Part shown: in pieces, positions 52,675 through 60,046 of the stretch | Layout of the letters: each line of letters begins with the position of its first letter | Position numbering within the stretch: position 1 is the first letter of the stretch | Program-made: the position numbers and the translations under genes | Notes under the pieces: generated by a model | Databases searched by the model: none | What the model was told of the DNA's origin: nothing | What the model saw: only the letters and a program-made list of their open reading frames with translations | Assembly: GCA_964608265.1 (NCBI GenBank) | Contig: CAZSNP010000008.1 | Location: 28,016 to 92,015, forward strand | Length of the DNA: 64,000 nt | Direction of reading: 5' to 3' | DNA from: JANWXR01 sp964608265 | Lineage (GTDB): Bacteria > Chloroflexota > Anaerolineae > Anaerolineales > UBA6663

Positions 52675-54054
52675 TCAATACGCTCCCTGGCGGCGCAGCA
52701 CCACGCCGAGGGTCTTCCACAAAATCACGATGTCGAGCCAGATGGAGTAGTTCTGGATGTAGTACAAATCGAGGTGGGTGTTGAGGTGCATCGGCAGGTC
52801 GCTGCGGCCATTGATCTGCCACCAGCCGGTGATGCCGGGCGGCACGGCCAACCGCTGGCGTTGCCACGGTTCGTAACGCTCGGCGATGCCCTGCACCTCC
52901 GGGCGCGGCCCGACCAGGCTCATCTCCCCTTTGAGCACGTTGAAGAGCTGCGGCAACTCGTCGAGGCTGGCGCGGCGCAGCACCCGCCCCAGCCGCGTGA
53001 CGCGCACATCTTCCGGGTGCTTGCGCTGCTCGCCATGCCCGGCCTGCACCTCGGCATCGGCCACCATCGTGCGGAATTTGTACATCGAGAACAGCCGCCC
53101 GTTCTCCCCCACCCGGCGCTGGGTGAAGATCACCGGCCCGGCTGAGTCGCGCTTGATGAGCGCGGCGATGATGAGCATGACGGGCCAACTGATCAGCAAC
53201 AGCGCCAGCGTCACCGTCACATCGAACAGGCGCTTGACGGCCCAGGCCATGCCCGTGATGCGCGGCTCGCGCAGGCCGATGACGGGCAGGCCGTCGAGCG
53301 TCTCCACCGACGATTGCACAAAGACCAGCCGCGCGTAATCGGGCACCAGGCGCACCCGCACCGGCTCGGTCAACAATTCAGCCTCGAGGCGTTCGACCTT
53401 GACCAGTTCCTCGGACGGCAGGGCGATGATGACTTCATCCACTCGCTGCCCGCGAACCACGGCGGTGATGTCGGCGAGGGTGCCCAGATAGGGCAGGCCG
53501 GCGGGCGCCGAGGCCGGGTCATCGGCCACACTCCCCACCACGAGCACCGTATCGCGCAGGCGGGCCTGCACCACCTCGCCCACCGTCTCGGCCATCTCAC
53601 CGCCGCCGGCCACCAGCACCCGCAACAGCGCCCGGCCCTGCGCGCGCAAATGCTTCAGCCACAGCCCGATGGCGAGCCGCAACGCGCTGACGGCGGCCAG
53701 CTCCAGGAAGAAAAAATACACGATGAGCAGGCGCGAGACTTCGCGAAACGAAAAGTACAGGAAGCCCGAAAACACGAACGTCGCCACCGCCACCGCGCGG
53801 ATAAGGTGCGCGGCATCCCCCACGGGATTGAGCCCGCGGCGAAGGTCATAGACCGACAACGAGAAGAAGGCGACGGGGAAGATGACGGCTGCGGCGAGGT
53901 GGAGGATGGGGTTGAGGCTGGTCTCGGCGGACGGGAGTGGCTGGCCCAGCGGAACGTAGCGGCGCACGACATCGGCGACGAAGAGCGCCACCTGGGCGGC
54001 GGCGGCGTCAGCAACGGCCAACACGATTACGAGCCGGCGTAATCGAGCAAACAT
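52675..54054 (-). CDS. Polyprenyl-phosphate sugar-phosphotransferase (WbaP/WcaJ type)
   Basis: 459 residues. Four or five N-terminal membrane helices (to about 135), a CoA-binding-like domain (about 140-255; VLVAGGGEMAETVGEVVQ) and the bacterial sugar transferase domain (about 265-459) with AVKRLFDVTVTLALLLIS, QRRVGENGRLFSMYKFRTM, DELPQLFNVLKGEMSLVGPR and ITGWWQINGRSD. It loads the first sugar-1-phosphate onto undecaprenyl phosphate and so begins the repeat unit. It is the first gene of the operon. CATAAT is 6 nt before the ATG and there is no ribosome site. Confidence 0.94.
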   Translation of the reverse strand: MFARLRRLVIVLAVADAAAAQVALFVADVVRRYVPLGQPLPSAETSLNPILHLAAAVIFPVAFFSLSVYDLRRGLNPVGDAAHLIRAVAVATFVFSGFLYFSFREVSRLLIVYFFFLELAAVSALRLAIGLWLKHLRAQGRALLRVLVAGGGEMAETVGEVVQARLRDTVLVVGSVADDPASAPAGLPYLGTLADITAVVRGQRVDEVIIALPSEELVKVERLEAELLTEPVRVRLVPDYARLVFVQSSVETLDGLPVIGLREPRITGMAWAVKRLFDVTVTLALLLISWPVMLIIAALIKRDSAGPVIFTQRRVGENGRLFSMYKFRTMVADAEVQAGHGEQRKHPEDVRVTRLGRVLRRASLDELPQLFNVLKGEMSLVGPRPEVQGIAERYEPWQRQRLAVPPGITGWWQINGRSDLPMHLNTHLDLYYIQNYSIWLDIVILWKTLGVVLRRQGAY

Positions 54055-54060
54055 GCTGAG

Positions 54061-54066
54061 ATTATG
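54061..54066 (-). promoter_or_regulatory. CATAAT box before the exopolysaccharide operon
   Basis: Minus-strand CATAAT ending 6 nt before ATG 54054. It fits the leaderless pattern seen at other starts in the window, but there is no -35. Confidence 0.4.
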
Positions 54067-54112
54067 CCAGTGGCTGAGGGGCGGGTCAATTGGGGTTGGG
54101 TGGCAAGCCCAA

Positions 54113-54142
54113 ACTAAAAGGGGCAGCCGCAGGGGCTGCCCC
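54113..54142 (-). terminator. Terminator after the sigma factor gene
   Basis: On the minus strand, GGGGCAGCC/GGCTGCCCC arms (54142-54134, 54128-54120) are followed by TTTTAG. The stem belongs to the same repeat type that is found in frame inside the gene at 40982. Confidence 0.85.
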
Positions 54143-54147
54143 GATGT

Positions 54148-55611
54148 CTATTCGCGCAGGTAATCGCGCAGCTTGCGCCGGTGGGTGGGATGCCGCAACC
54201 GGCTGAGGGCCTGCGCCTCGATCTGGCGGACGCGCTCGCGGGTCACGCCCATCTTCTTGCCGACCTCTTCAAGCGTGTAGCTCTCGCCGTCGAGCAGGCC
54301 GTAGCGCAGTTGCAAAATGCGAACTTCGCGCGGCGGCAGTCCGTTGAGGACTTCCTGAATCTGCTCGCGCAGCAGGTTGTGGGTGGCGATCTCCACCGGC
54401 TCGGGTGAGTCCTCGTCCTCGATGAAGTCACCGAGGACCGAGTCTTCTTCCTCATCGGTCGGGGTCTCGAGCGACAGCGGGCGCCGCGCGATCTGGATGA
54501 TGGATTCGACCTTCTTGGGCGTAACCTTGAGCGCGTCGCCCAATTCGTCGATGCTCGGCTCGCGGCCCAGCTCCTGCGTCAGCTGATGCGAGACGCGCAG
54601 CATCTTGTTGATCTGATCGCCCATGTGTACCGGCACGCGGATGGTGCGGCCCTGATCGGCGATGGCGCGGGTCACGGCCTGTCGAATCCACCACGTGGCA
54701 TACGTGCTGAACTTGTGGCCGCGATGGTAGTCGAACTTCTTCGCGGCCCGGATCAAGCCGATGTTGCCCTCCTGAATCAAATCGAGGAAGGGCACACCGC
54801 GCCCGATGTACTTCTTGGCCACGCTGATGACGAGGCGCGAGTTGGCGGTGATGAGGTGCTCGCGGGCGGCCATGCCATCCGAGATCACGTAATCCAACTC
54901 TTTGCGCTTCTTCGGCGTCAGGCTGCCCTTGATCAGGCGCTCGCGGGCAAACTTGGCCTTCTCGATGCGTTTGGCCAGCGAGACTTCCTCGGCGGCGGTG
55001 AGCAGCGGCACCCGCCCGATCTCTTTGAGATATAGGCCGATGGTGTCGTCGGCGTCGATGGCGGCCAGGTAGGAGTCATCCTCCTCCTTTTCCTTCTCGC
55101 TCTCCGACTCGATCTCGGCCTCGGTCTCCTCCATCTCCTCGTCGCTGGGCTCGTCGGCGTCTACGCTATCGAGCACTTCGATGCGGGCCGCCAGCAGCGC
55201 GGCGTGGGCTTCGTCGAGCTGGTCTACGTCGCGCTCAGCCTCCGGGAAGAACTTGAGGATGTCGTCGTAGGTGACAAAGCCCTTTTGCTTGCCGAGGTCC
55301 ACCAATTGCTGGATGGCGCTGAACTCTTCTTCAGCCGGCCCAAACTCTTCGCTGCCGATCGGGGCTTTGGCTTCATCATCCTGCGACAGCTCGGCCAGCA
55401 GCGAGTTCGGCTCGTACAGATCGCCGTTCGAGCGCGATTTGCGCGGCTTACCCAACTGAATGGAGCGCCGGTTATTCGGCGGGGCGACCGGATGGGGGGC
55501 GGCCGGCCGGCCCAGGACGATGGAACGCGGCTTGGGCCGCTCGGGCTTGGCCGGCGGCGGCGACGCCTTAGGCTTGGTTGGGATGCGTTTCTTCGTTTTG
55601 GCCATGATCAT
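54148..55611 (-). CDS. rpoD: Principal RNA polymerase sigma factor (SigA/RpoD)
   Basis: 487 residues. The first ~70 are basic and Pro/Lys-rich, then region 1.1 (FVTYDDILKFFPEAERDVDQ), an acidic linker (about 150-180) and region 1.2 (DDTIGLYLKEIGRVPLLT). Regions 2 and 3 follow: FLDLIQEGNIGLIRAAKKFD, FSTYATWWIRQAVTRAI and RTIRVPVHMGDQINKM. Region 4 ends with EVGKKMGVTRERVRQIEAQA. A group 1 sigma factor, so it should read the TTGACA/TATAAT promoters seen here. ATG 55611 has no ribosome site; a second ATG is two codons in. Single gene ending in a terminator. Confidence 0.96.
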   Translation of the reverse strand: MIMAKTKKRIPTKPKASPPPAKPERPKPRSIVLGRPAAPHPVAPPNNRRSIQLGKPRKSRSNGDLYEPNSLLAELSQDDEAKAPIGSEEFGPAEEEFSAIQQLVDLGKQKGFVTYDDILKFFPEAERDVDQLDEAHAALLAARIEVLDSVDADEPSDEEMEETEAEIESESEKEKEEDDSYLAAIDADDTIGLYLKEIGRVPLLTAAEEVSLAKRIEKAKFARERLIKGSLTPKKRKELDYVISDGMAAREHLITANSRLVISVAKKYIGRGVPFLDLIQEGNIGLIRAAKKFDYHRGHKFSTYATWWIRQAVTRAIADQGRTIRVPVHMGDQINKMLRVSHQLTQELGREPSIDELGDALKVTPKKVESIIQIARRPLSLETPTDEEEDSVLGDFIEDEDSPEPVEIATHNLLREQIQEVLNGLPPREVRILQLRYGLLDGESYTLEEVGKKMGVTRERVRQIEAQALSRLRHPTHRRKLRDYLRE

Positions 55612-55618
55612 GTAAAAG

Positions 55619-55645
55619 CATATGACGATTTAAGGAATCGCGCAA
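55619..55645 (-). promoter_or_regulatory. Possible rpoD promoter
   Basis: Minus-strand TTGCGC (55645-55640), 15-nt spacer and CATATG (55624-55619), 7 nt before ATG 55611. The boxes are weak and the spacer short; the message would be leaderless. Confidence 0.35.
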
Positions 55646-55665
55646 CTTTTTTGTCATTTACACAC

Positions 55666-55700
55666 AAAAAAGGCCCGGCGGAACGATAACGCGCCAGGCC
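55666..55700 (-). terminator. Terminator after the DUF4340-like gene
   Basis: On the minus strand, GGCCTGGCG (55700-55692) pairs with CGCCGGGCC (55680-55672), a 9-bp stem with one G-T pair, an 11-nt loop and six T after it. It ends the ABC operon. Confidence 0.88.
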
Positions 55701-55718
55701 TGGTCGTTTATGTTCGCC

Positions 55719-56345
55719 TTACGGCGTTGCGGTGGCAGGCGGCGGGCTGGGCGTTTCGGCGGGCGCGGTCGGCGTCTCCGTCGGCTTCAGCACGGGCGGC
55801 TCATCTATGAACCGGAGCACCGGATCGAGACCGAAACCGCTCACGATCAGCACGGATGTTTCTCCGTCTCGCTGGGCGTAATAATCTGATCCGGTGAAAG
55901 TTTTATCACCGACGGCCAGTTTCAACAGCCGCCCGTCCGCCAGCTTGACCTCAACCGTGAAGGTCGGGCTGAGCACCCCAAAGGCGGCCAGGTCGGTCGC
56001 GGCGGTGAGCACTTTGCTGAACTGGAGGTTGACGAGCGCAGCGGCATCGGTGGCCGCCTGCAACTGATCGGCGGGTTGCGGCTCGGGCGCGGTGATGGCC
56101 CAACTCTCGGCGGGCGTGTTGCGGCCAAAGGCCACCGTCTTGCCGGCGGCGCGGTCGGCGATCTGCACCCTGACGATCTGATCCGCCGTCACGCCCTCCC
56201 ACACCGGGCCGGAGGGAACGGTTGCGGCAACCGGGGTGGGCGTGGCATTCGCGGCGGCCTCATCCGCCGGGCGCTGCACCAGCACGACGTACAACAACAG
56301 CGCCGCAAAGACGGCGACCAAAATCAGAGTGGTACGACGATCCAT
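55719..56345 (-). CDS. DUF4340-like membrane-anchored protein of the ABC operon
   Basis: 208 residues: an N-terminal anchor helix (TLILVAVFAALLLYVVLV), a Thr/Pro/Ala linker, then a soluble beta-rich region (about 50-185; PAESWAITAPEPQPADQLQA, FGVLSPTFTVEVKLADG and KTFTGSDYYAQRDG) and a Pro/Thr-rich tail. This is the DUF4340 pattern; such proteins are regularly encoded after gldG-like genes in bacteria with this ABC system. It probably works outside the membrane with the transporter. ATG 56345 is preferred to TTG 56351. Molecular role unknown. Confidence 0.75.
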   Translation of the reverse strand: MDRRTTLILVAVFAALLLYVVLVQRPADEAAANATPTPVAATVPSGPVWEGVTADQIVRVQIADRAAGKTVAFGRNTPAESWAITAPEPQPADQLQAATDAAALVNLQFSKVLTAATDLAAFGVLSPTFTVEVKLADGRLLKLAVGDKTFTGSDYYAQRDGETSVLIVSGFGLDPVLRFIDEPPVLKPTETPTAPAETPSPPPATATP

Positions 56346-56420
56346 AGACAAACAGGGCCAGTGGGGAAAGGAGGGAAGTAAAGGAAACCGCTTTCCCTTC
56401 GTTTCCGACTTTTCCCGTCT

Positions 56421-58001
56421 TTAGGCTTTCCTTCGGCGCATGAACCAGACAATGCCGCCGGCCACCAGCACAAGCGCCGGCAGCGCGATGACGACTAAGA
56501 AGAGGATTGAATTCCCCGTCAACGCATCCACCTGCCGCAGCGAGCGTTGCGGCGGGATCTTGGGCGTGAGGTTGATCAACGTTTCATCCAGCGTCGCCCA
56601 GTTCACGCTGTTGACAAACAGGTTAGCATTGGCAAAGTCGTTGGCCACCGCGTCCGAGGCGAAATCCGAGTCGCCGTACACGATCACCCGCGCCTTGGTC
56701 GCCGAGTTCTCCACCGACACACCCACCGTCAGCGGGCCGAAGGTATCGGCCTCGCTCGGCTGGGCGTCGTTCTGGCTGAGGGCGGCGATGTCCGTCTCGC
56801 CCCACGATTGATCGCTGAGTTCCACCAAAGCCACCTGCGACAAACCGGCAACGGTGGAGGTGTACTCGAGGCTGCGGGCAAAGGGAAAGTAGCTGGCGAA
56901 GCCTTGCAGCCGGTCGGTGATGGAACTGGTGCCGTAACTGGCGGCGACCGGGAACAGCGGGCTGGTCGGCATGCTGCGCGACAGATCGACGACGATGTCG
57001 TTACGCGCGGTCACGCCCCAGCCCGTCTTGAGGTAGTCGAGCAGCGGATCGGCCGGCGGCGCTTCGGCGCCCAGCGTCTGGGCGGGCGGGTCGAGCAGCG
57101 CGATGAGCGAGGCGTTGCCGCGCTCGAGGTACTGTTGCAGCCGGGTGACTTCATCCGCCGTCAAGGGCTGCTTCGGCCCGGCGATGATGATGGCGCGCGC
57201 ATCCGACGGCACCGTGGCGGTGGCCGCGAGGTTGAGCGGCTTGATCTCGTAGTTCTGTTTTTGCAACAGCCCGACCACCGACGAGAGACCTTCCTGATTC
57301 GAGTCGGACTCGGTCGTGCGCTCGCCGTGACCGGTGAGGAAGTACAGCGTGCGCGAGGTGGGCGCGGCGAAACCGACCAGCGCGCTGGTGATCTCTGACT
57401 CGGAGGCGAAGGTGATCTCGGTGCGCTTTTCGCCCATCTCAAGGATCAGGGTGCCATCGCGCGACACTTCGTATAACCGGGTGCGCACCGGGTCGGTCGT
57501 CGGGTCGACGAACTCATAGCTGAATTTGTCCGGGGCCTGATCCTGAAATTGTTCGAGCAGTTTCTCCGCGTTCTCACGCTGACCGAGGATGTTGGGGCTG
57601 TAAAAGCCGATAGCCCTGACCGGTTGCGGCGCGCGGTTGACGGCCTCGATGCTTTCCTGAGCCAGGGTGTTGAGGCTGCCCTCGCTCCAATCGAACACGC
57701 GCACACTGGCCGGGGCGCGTTGCACGAGATAGTTCGCCAGCACGACGATGCCGAGCATCGCCACCGACATGATCACCGCGTTCGTGCCGTAGCGCGCCTG
57801 GCGCCCGCCCGCCCATTGCGACACCACGCCCGGGTTCATCAGGATGGCCAGCACAAAGCCGAGCAGGCCGACGACCAGGCTGACCTGTACGACGGTGTTG
57901 AACTGGCGGGCGATGAGGGCGGCCGAGGCGGCCACAATCAGGCCGACCAGCCCGAGGCCGGCCAGCCACGGCGCGTAGGGTTTCAAGTTTGAGGCCGTCA
58001 T
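56421..58001 (-). CDS. GldG-like ABC-transporter auxiliary protein
   Basis: 526 residues. Three N-terminal membrane helices (within about 10-105), then a large extracytoplasmic ABC_transp_aux/GldG region (SVRVFDWSEGSLNTLAQES, QDQAPDKFSYEFVDPTTDP, TLYFLTGHGERTTESDSNQ), and a C-terminal helix with RRRK at the end (about 500-526). GldG with GldF and GldA forms an ABC complex needed for gliding in Bacteroidetes; in other phyla homologs have unknown tasks. ATG 58001 is preferred because GGAGGTGG precedes it at good spacing and the permease gene ends just before. Confidence 0.86.
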   Translation of the reverse strand: MTASNLKPYAPWLAGLGLVGLIVAASAALIARQFNTVVQVSLVVGLLGFVLAILMNPGVVSQWAGGRQARYGTNAVIMSVAMLGIVVLANYLVQRAPASVRVFDWSEGSLNTLAQESIEAVNRAPQPVRAIGFYSPNILGQRENAEKLLEQFQDQAPDKFSYEFVDPTTDPVRTRLYEVSRDGTLILEMGEKRTEITFASESEITSALVGFAAPTSRTLYFLTGHGERTTESDSNQEGLSSVVGLLQKQNYEIKPLNLAATATVPSDARAIIIAGPKQPLTADEVTRLQQYLERGNASLIALLDPPAQTLGAEAPPADPLLDYLKTGWGVTARNDIVVDLSRSMPTSPLFPVAASYGTSSITDRLQGFASYFPFARSLEYTSTVAGLSQVALVELSDQSWGETDIAALSQNDAQPSEADTFGPLTVGVSVENSATKARVIVYGDSDFASDAVANDFANANLFVNSVNWATLDETLINLTPKIPPQRSLRQVDALTGNSILFLVVIALPALVLVAGGIVWFMRRRKA

Positions 58002-58003
58002 GT

Positions 58004-58741
58004 TTACCGCCACCTCCGCGACTCGACGACGCGGGTGGTCAGGAAGATGAAGAGCACCGCGATCGAGACAAAGTACGTCACGTCGGTCAAATCCACCTTG
58101 CCGTCGAGGAAGTTGTCGTACACATGGCTGGCCAGGCCGAGGTAACTGAAAACCTCGGCGACCACGCCGGTCAGGTTCTGGCCGAGGTTATCCACCAGCC
58201 AGAGCGCGATGGCCACCGCCTGGGTGACGAAGAAGGCGGCGATTTGATTCGAGAACAGGCTGGAGACAAACAGCCCGATGGCGAGCATCGCGCCCATCAT
58301 CAACAGAAAACCGGTGTAGGCCGCGAACGACTGGCCGATATCAATGCCCGGGTCAGTGATGCCGTTGGCGATGAGGAAGTAGATGAGCGTCAGGAAGATC
58401 ATCACCGCCATGAACGCCATCGCCGCCAGCCACTTGCCCAGCACCAATTCCCACTCTCGCAGGGGCGCGGTCAACAACAACTCCATCGTGCCGCGACTGT
58501 TCTCCTCGGCCAGCAGGCGCATGGTCACGCCGGGGGTGAGGAAGAGCGCCAGGGTGATGTACGGGCCGAAGACCCACTGCACCGGCTGCGGCGGCCCCCC
58601 GCCCTGGTTCACCGTCACCGCCAGGTTGAGGTAGAAGATGATGCCGAGGATCACCAATTGGGCAAAGGCCACCGCGTAGGCGGTCGGCGACACAAAGTAA
58701 TGAAGGAACTCGCGCTTGGCGATGGTCCACGCGTTACGCAT
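58004..58741 (-). CDS. ABC-2 permease (GldF-like)
   Basis: 245 residues with six membrane helices. AWTIAKREFLHYFVSPTAY at the start, MRLLAEENSRGTMELLLTAP in the middle (the conserved ABC-2 coupling segment) and LSYLGLASHVYDNFLDGKVD near the end match the GldF/NosY-type ABC-2 permeases. It forms the channel with the ATPase encoded just upstream (8-bp overlap). GGAGG lies 7 nt before the ATG. Confidence 0.92.
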   Translation of the reverse strand: MRNAWTIAKREFLHYFVSPTAYAVAFAQLVILGIIFYLNLAVTVNQGGGPPQPVQWVFGPYITLALFLTPGVTMRLLAEENSRGTMELLLTAPLREWELVLGKWLAAMAFMAVMIFLTLIYFLIANGITDPGIDIGQSFAAYTGFLLMMGAMLAIGLFVSSLFSNQIAAFFVTQAVAIALWLVDNLGQNLTGVVAEVFSYLGLASHVYDNFLDGKVDLTDVTYFVSIAVLFIFLTTRVVESRRWR

Positions 58742-59693
58742 CGTCGGCCTCCGTCCCGGCGGCGGCCGCAGCCGTCGCCCCGTCGTTCTTCGTCAACTCG
58801 AGGAAGATCTCCTCGAGGCTGGCCTTGTCGCGATGCAGTTCCAGCAACTCCCAGCCGCCGTTGACGACGGTCTGTGCGATCCGGGCGCGGCCATCGGTGC
58901 CGGGCGCGGTCTCGATGTCGAACAGCCCGTCACCGGCGCGGCGCACATCCACCAGGCCGGGCAGATTGCGGAGCGACTCGAGCAGGCCGTCCCCGTCGCC
59001 GCCCACCTGCAGGTGGATACGGCCACCGCCGGCGATCTGCGTGCTCAGGCGCTCGGGCGAGTCCTCGGCCACGATGCGGCCGGCGGCGATGATGATGACG
59101 CGGTTGGCCAACTCCTGCGCGTGGGCGAGGATGTGGGTCGAGAGCATCACCGTCTGCTCTTTGCCGATCTCGCGCAGCAGGCCTTTGACCTCGCGCTGTT
59201 GTTGCGGGTCGAGGCCGTCCATCGGCTCGTCCATGATGAGGACTTCGGGTTTGTGCAACAGCGCCTGCGCCAGGCCCACGCGTTGCCGCAACCCCTTCGA
59301 CAGGTTGCCGATGAACGAGTCGGCGCGACCGTCGATCTGCACCGCCTCCATCACCTCATCCACCCGGTCGGTGCGGCTGGGGATCTGGCGCAACTCCGCC
59401 ATGAAGTCGAGATACTGGATGACCGTCATCTCGGGATACAGCGGCACGCTCTCGGGGAGGTAGCCGACGCGCTTGCGGACTTCGAGCGACTCGGTGAGCA
59501 GGTCGAAGCCGGCCACCCGGCCCGTGCCCTCCGAGGGCGGCATGAAGCCGGTGAGGATGCGCATCGTCGTGGTCTTGCCCGCGCCGTTCGGCCCGAGGAA
59601 GCCCACGATCTCACCCTTGTTGGCGTGAAAGGTGAGGTTGTCTATGGCCGTGCGCTCGCCATAGCGTTTGGTCAAGCCTTCAACTTGGATCAT
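58734..59693 (-). CDS. ABC transporter ATP-binding protein (GldA-like)
   Basis: 319 residues. Walker A GPNGAGKTT (about 36-44), Q-loop, signature LSKGLRQRVGLAQ, Walker B VLIMDEPMDGLD and the His switch in MLSTHILAHAQ are intact. The C-terminal ~90 residues are the extension seen in ABC-2-type exporters and contain an Ala-rich end. First gene of a four-gene unit (ATPase, permease, GldG-like, DUF4340-like). AAGAGG lies before the ATG. The 5' leader is about 207 nt and carries a terminator-like hairpin. Confidence 0.94.
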   Translation of the reverse strand: MIQVEGLTKRYGERTAIDNLTFHANKGEIVGFLGPNGAGKTTTMRILTGFMPPSEGTGRVAGFDLLTESLEVRKRVGYLPESVPLYPEMTVIQYLDFMAELRQIPSRTDRVDEVMEAVQIDGRADSFIGNLSKGLRQRVGLAQALLHKPEVLIMDEPMDGLDPQQQREVKGLLREIGKEQTVMLSTHILAHAQELANRVIIIAAGRIVAEDSPERLSTQIAGGGRIHLQVGGDGDGLLESLRNLPGLVDVRRAGDGLFDIETAPGTDGRARIAQTVVNGGWELLELHRDKASLEEIFLELTKNDGATAAAAAGTEADDA

Positions 59694-59737
59694 CGCGCCT
59701 CTTGCGACAAATTAGGAGTTACGCCGTTGCCTTGAAT

Positions 59738-59790
59738 TCGCCCTCACCCCCAACCCCTCTCCCGCTGGGAGAGGGCAGGACGAGGGCGAG
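59738..59790. repeat. CCCTCACCCC-type palindromic repeat
   Basis: CGCCCTCACCCCC and, further on, CCCTCTCCCGCTGGGAGAGGGC form the same hairpin grammar as the units at 3925-4396. It sits in the untranslated leader of the ABC operon. Confidence 0.8.
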
Positions 59791-59837
59791 CCGCAATCGC
59801 TCAACTACGTAAGTCCCATAAATGTAACCGTGACAAC

Positions 59838-59873
59838 AAAAAGCACCCAGCATCTTTTAGACACTGTGTGCTC
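59838..59873 (-). terminator. Terminator-like hairpin in the ABC operon leader (possible attenuator)
   Basis: Minus strand: AGCAC and GTGCT arms with inner CAG/CTG pairing, then TTTTTG. It is about 30-60 nt downstream of the expected transcription start. It could either end transcription of the beta-helix gene or act as an attenuator for the ABC genes. Confidence 0.65.
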
Positions 59874-59907
59874 CGAGTTTTTCCCGTCCCTGCTCCAAAG
59901 CCCCGAA

Positions 59908-59937
59908 ACTATACAACGGAGGCTTATGGATAGTCAA
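59908..59937 (-). promoter_or_regulatory. Promoter of the GldA/F/G-like operon
   Basis: Minus strand: TTGACT (59937-59932), 18-nt spacer and TATAGT (59913-59908). Expected start near 59901, giving a leader of about 207 nt before ATG 59693. Confidence 0.7.
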
Positions 59938-59973
59938 GCGGTTTTATCAAACTCTTATCAGGCCGGGGGATAG
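59926..59973 (+). CDS. Possible 15-residue peptide
   Basis: ATG at 59926 with GGAGG (59918-59922) in ideal position, reading MDSQAVLSNSYQAGG and TAG. It overlaps the minus-strand promoter of the ABC operon. So short a frame arises often by chance; only the good ribosome site makes it notable. Confidence 0.2.
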   Translation: MDSQAVLSNSYQAGG

Positions 59974-60046
59974 GGCGCCTTCCCTCCCAACGACCTTTGA
60001 TCTGTGTGTCGCGCCGCGCCGTGCGGAGCTATCCCAAAGAGGCCGG

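Larger units (their letters stand above)
59694..60046. other. Intergenic region before the ABC operon
   Basis: 353 bp without a clear gene. It holds a minus-strand promoter (59908-59937), a terminator-like hairpin (59838-59873), a CCCTCACCCC palindromic repeat (59738-59790) and a 15-codon plus-strand frame (59926-59973) with GGAGG before its ATG. The part from 59974 to 60046 shows nothing notable. Confidence 0.7.

Noticed and set aside
52664..53188. Long upstream extension of the fcl-like reading frame
   Set aside because: This part is out of phase with the sugar transferase gene that clearly occupies the same bases; GGAGG before GTG 52663 marks the real start.
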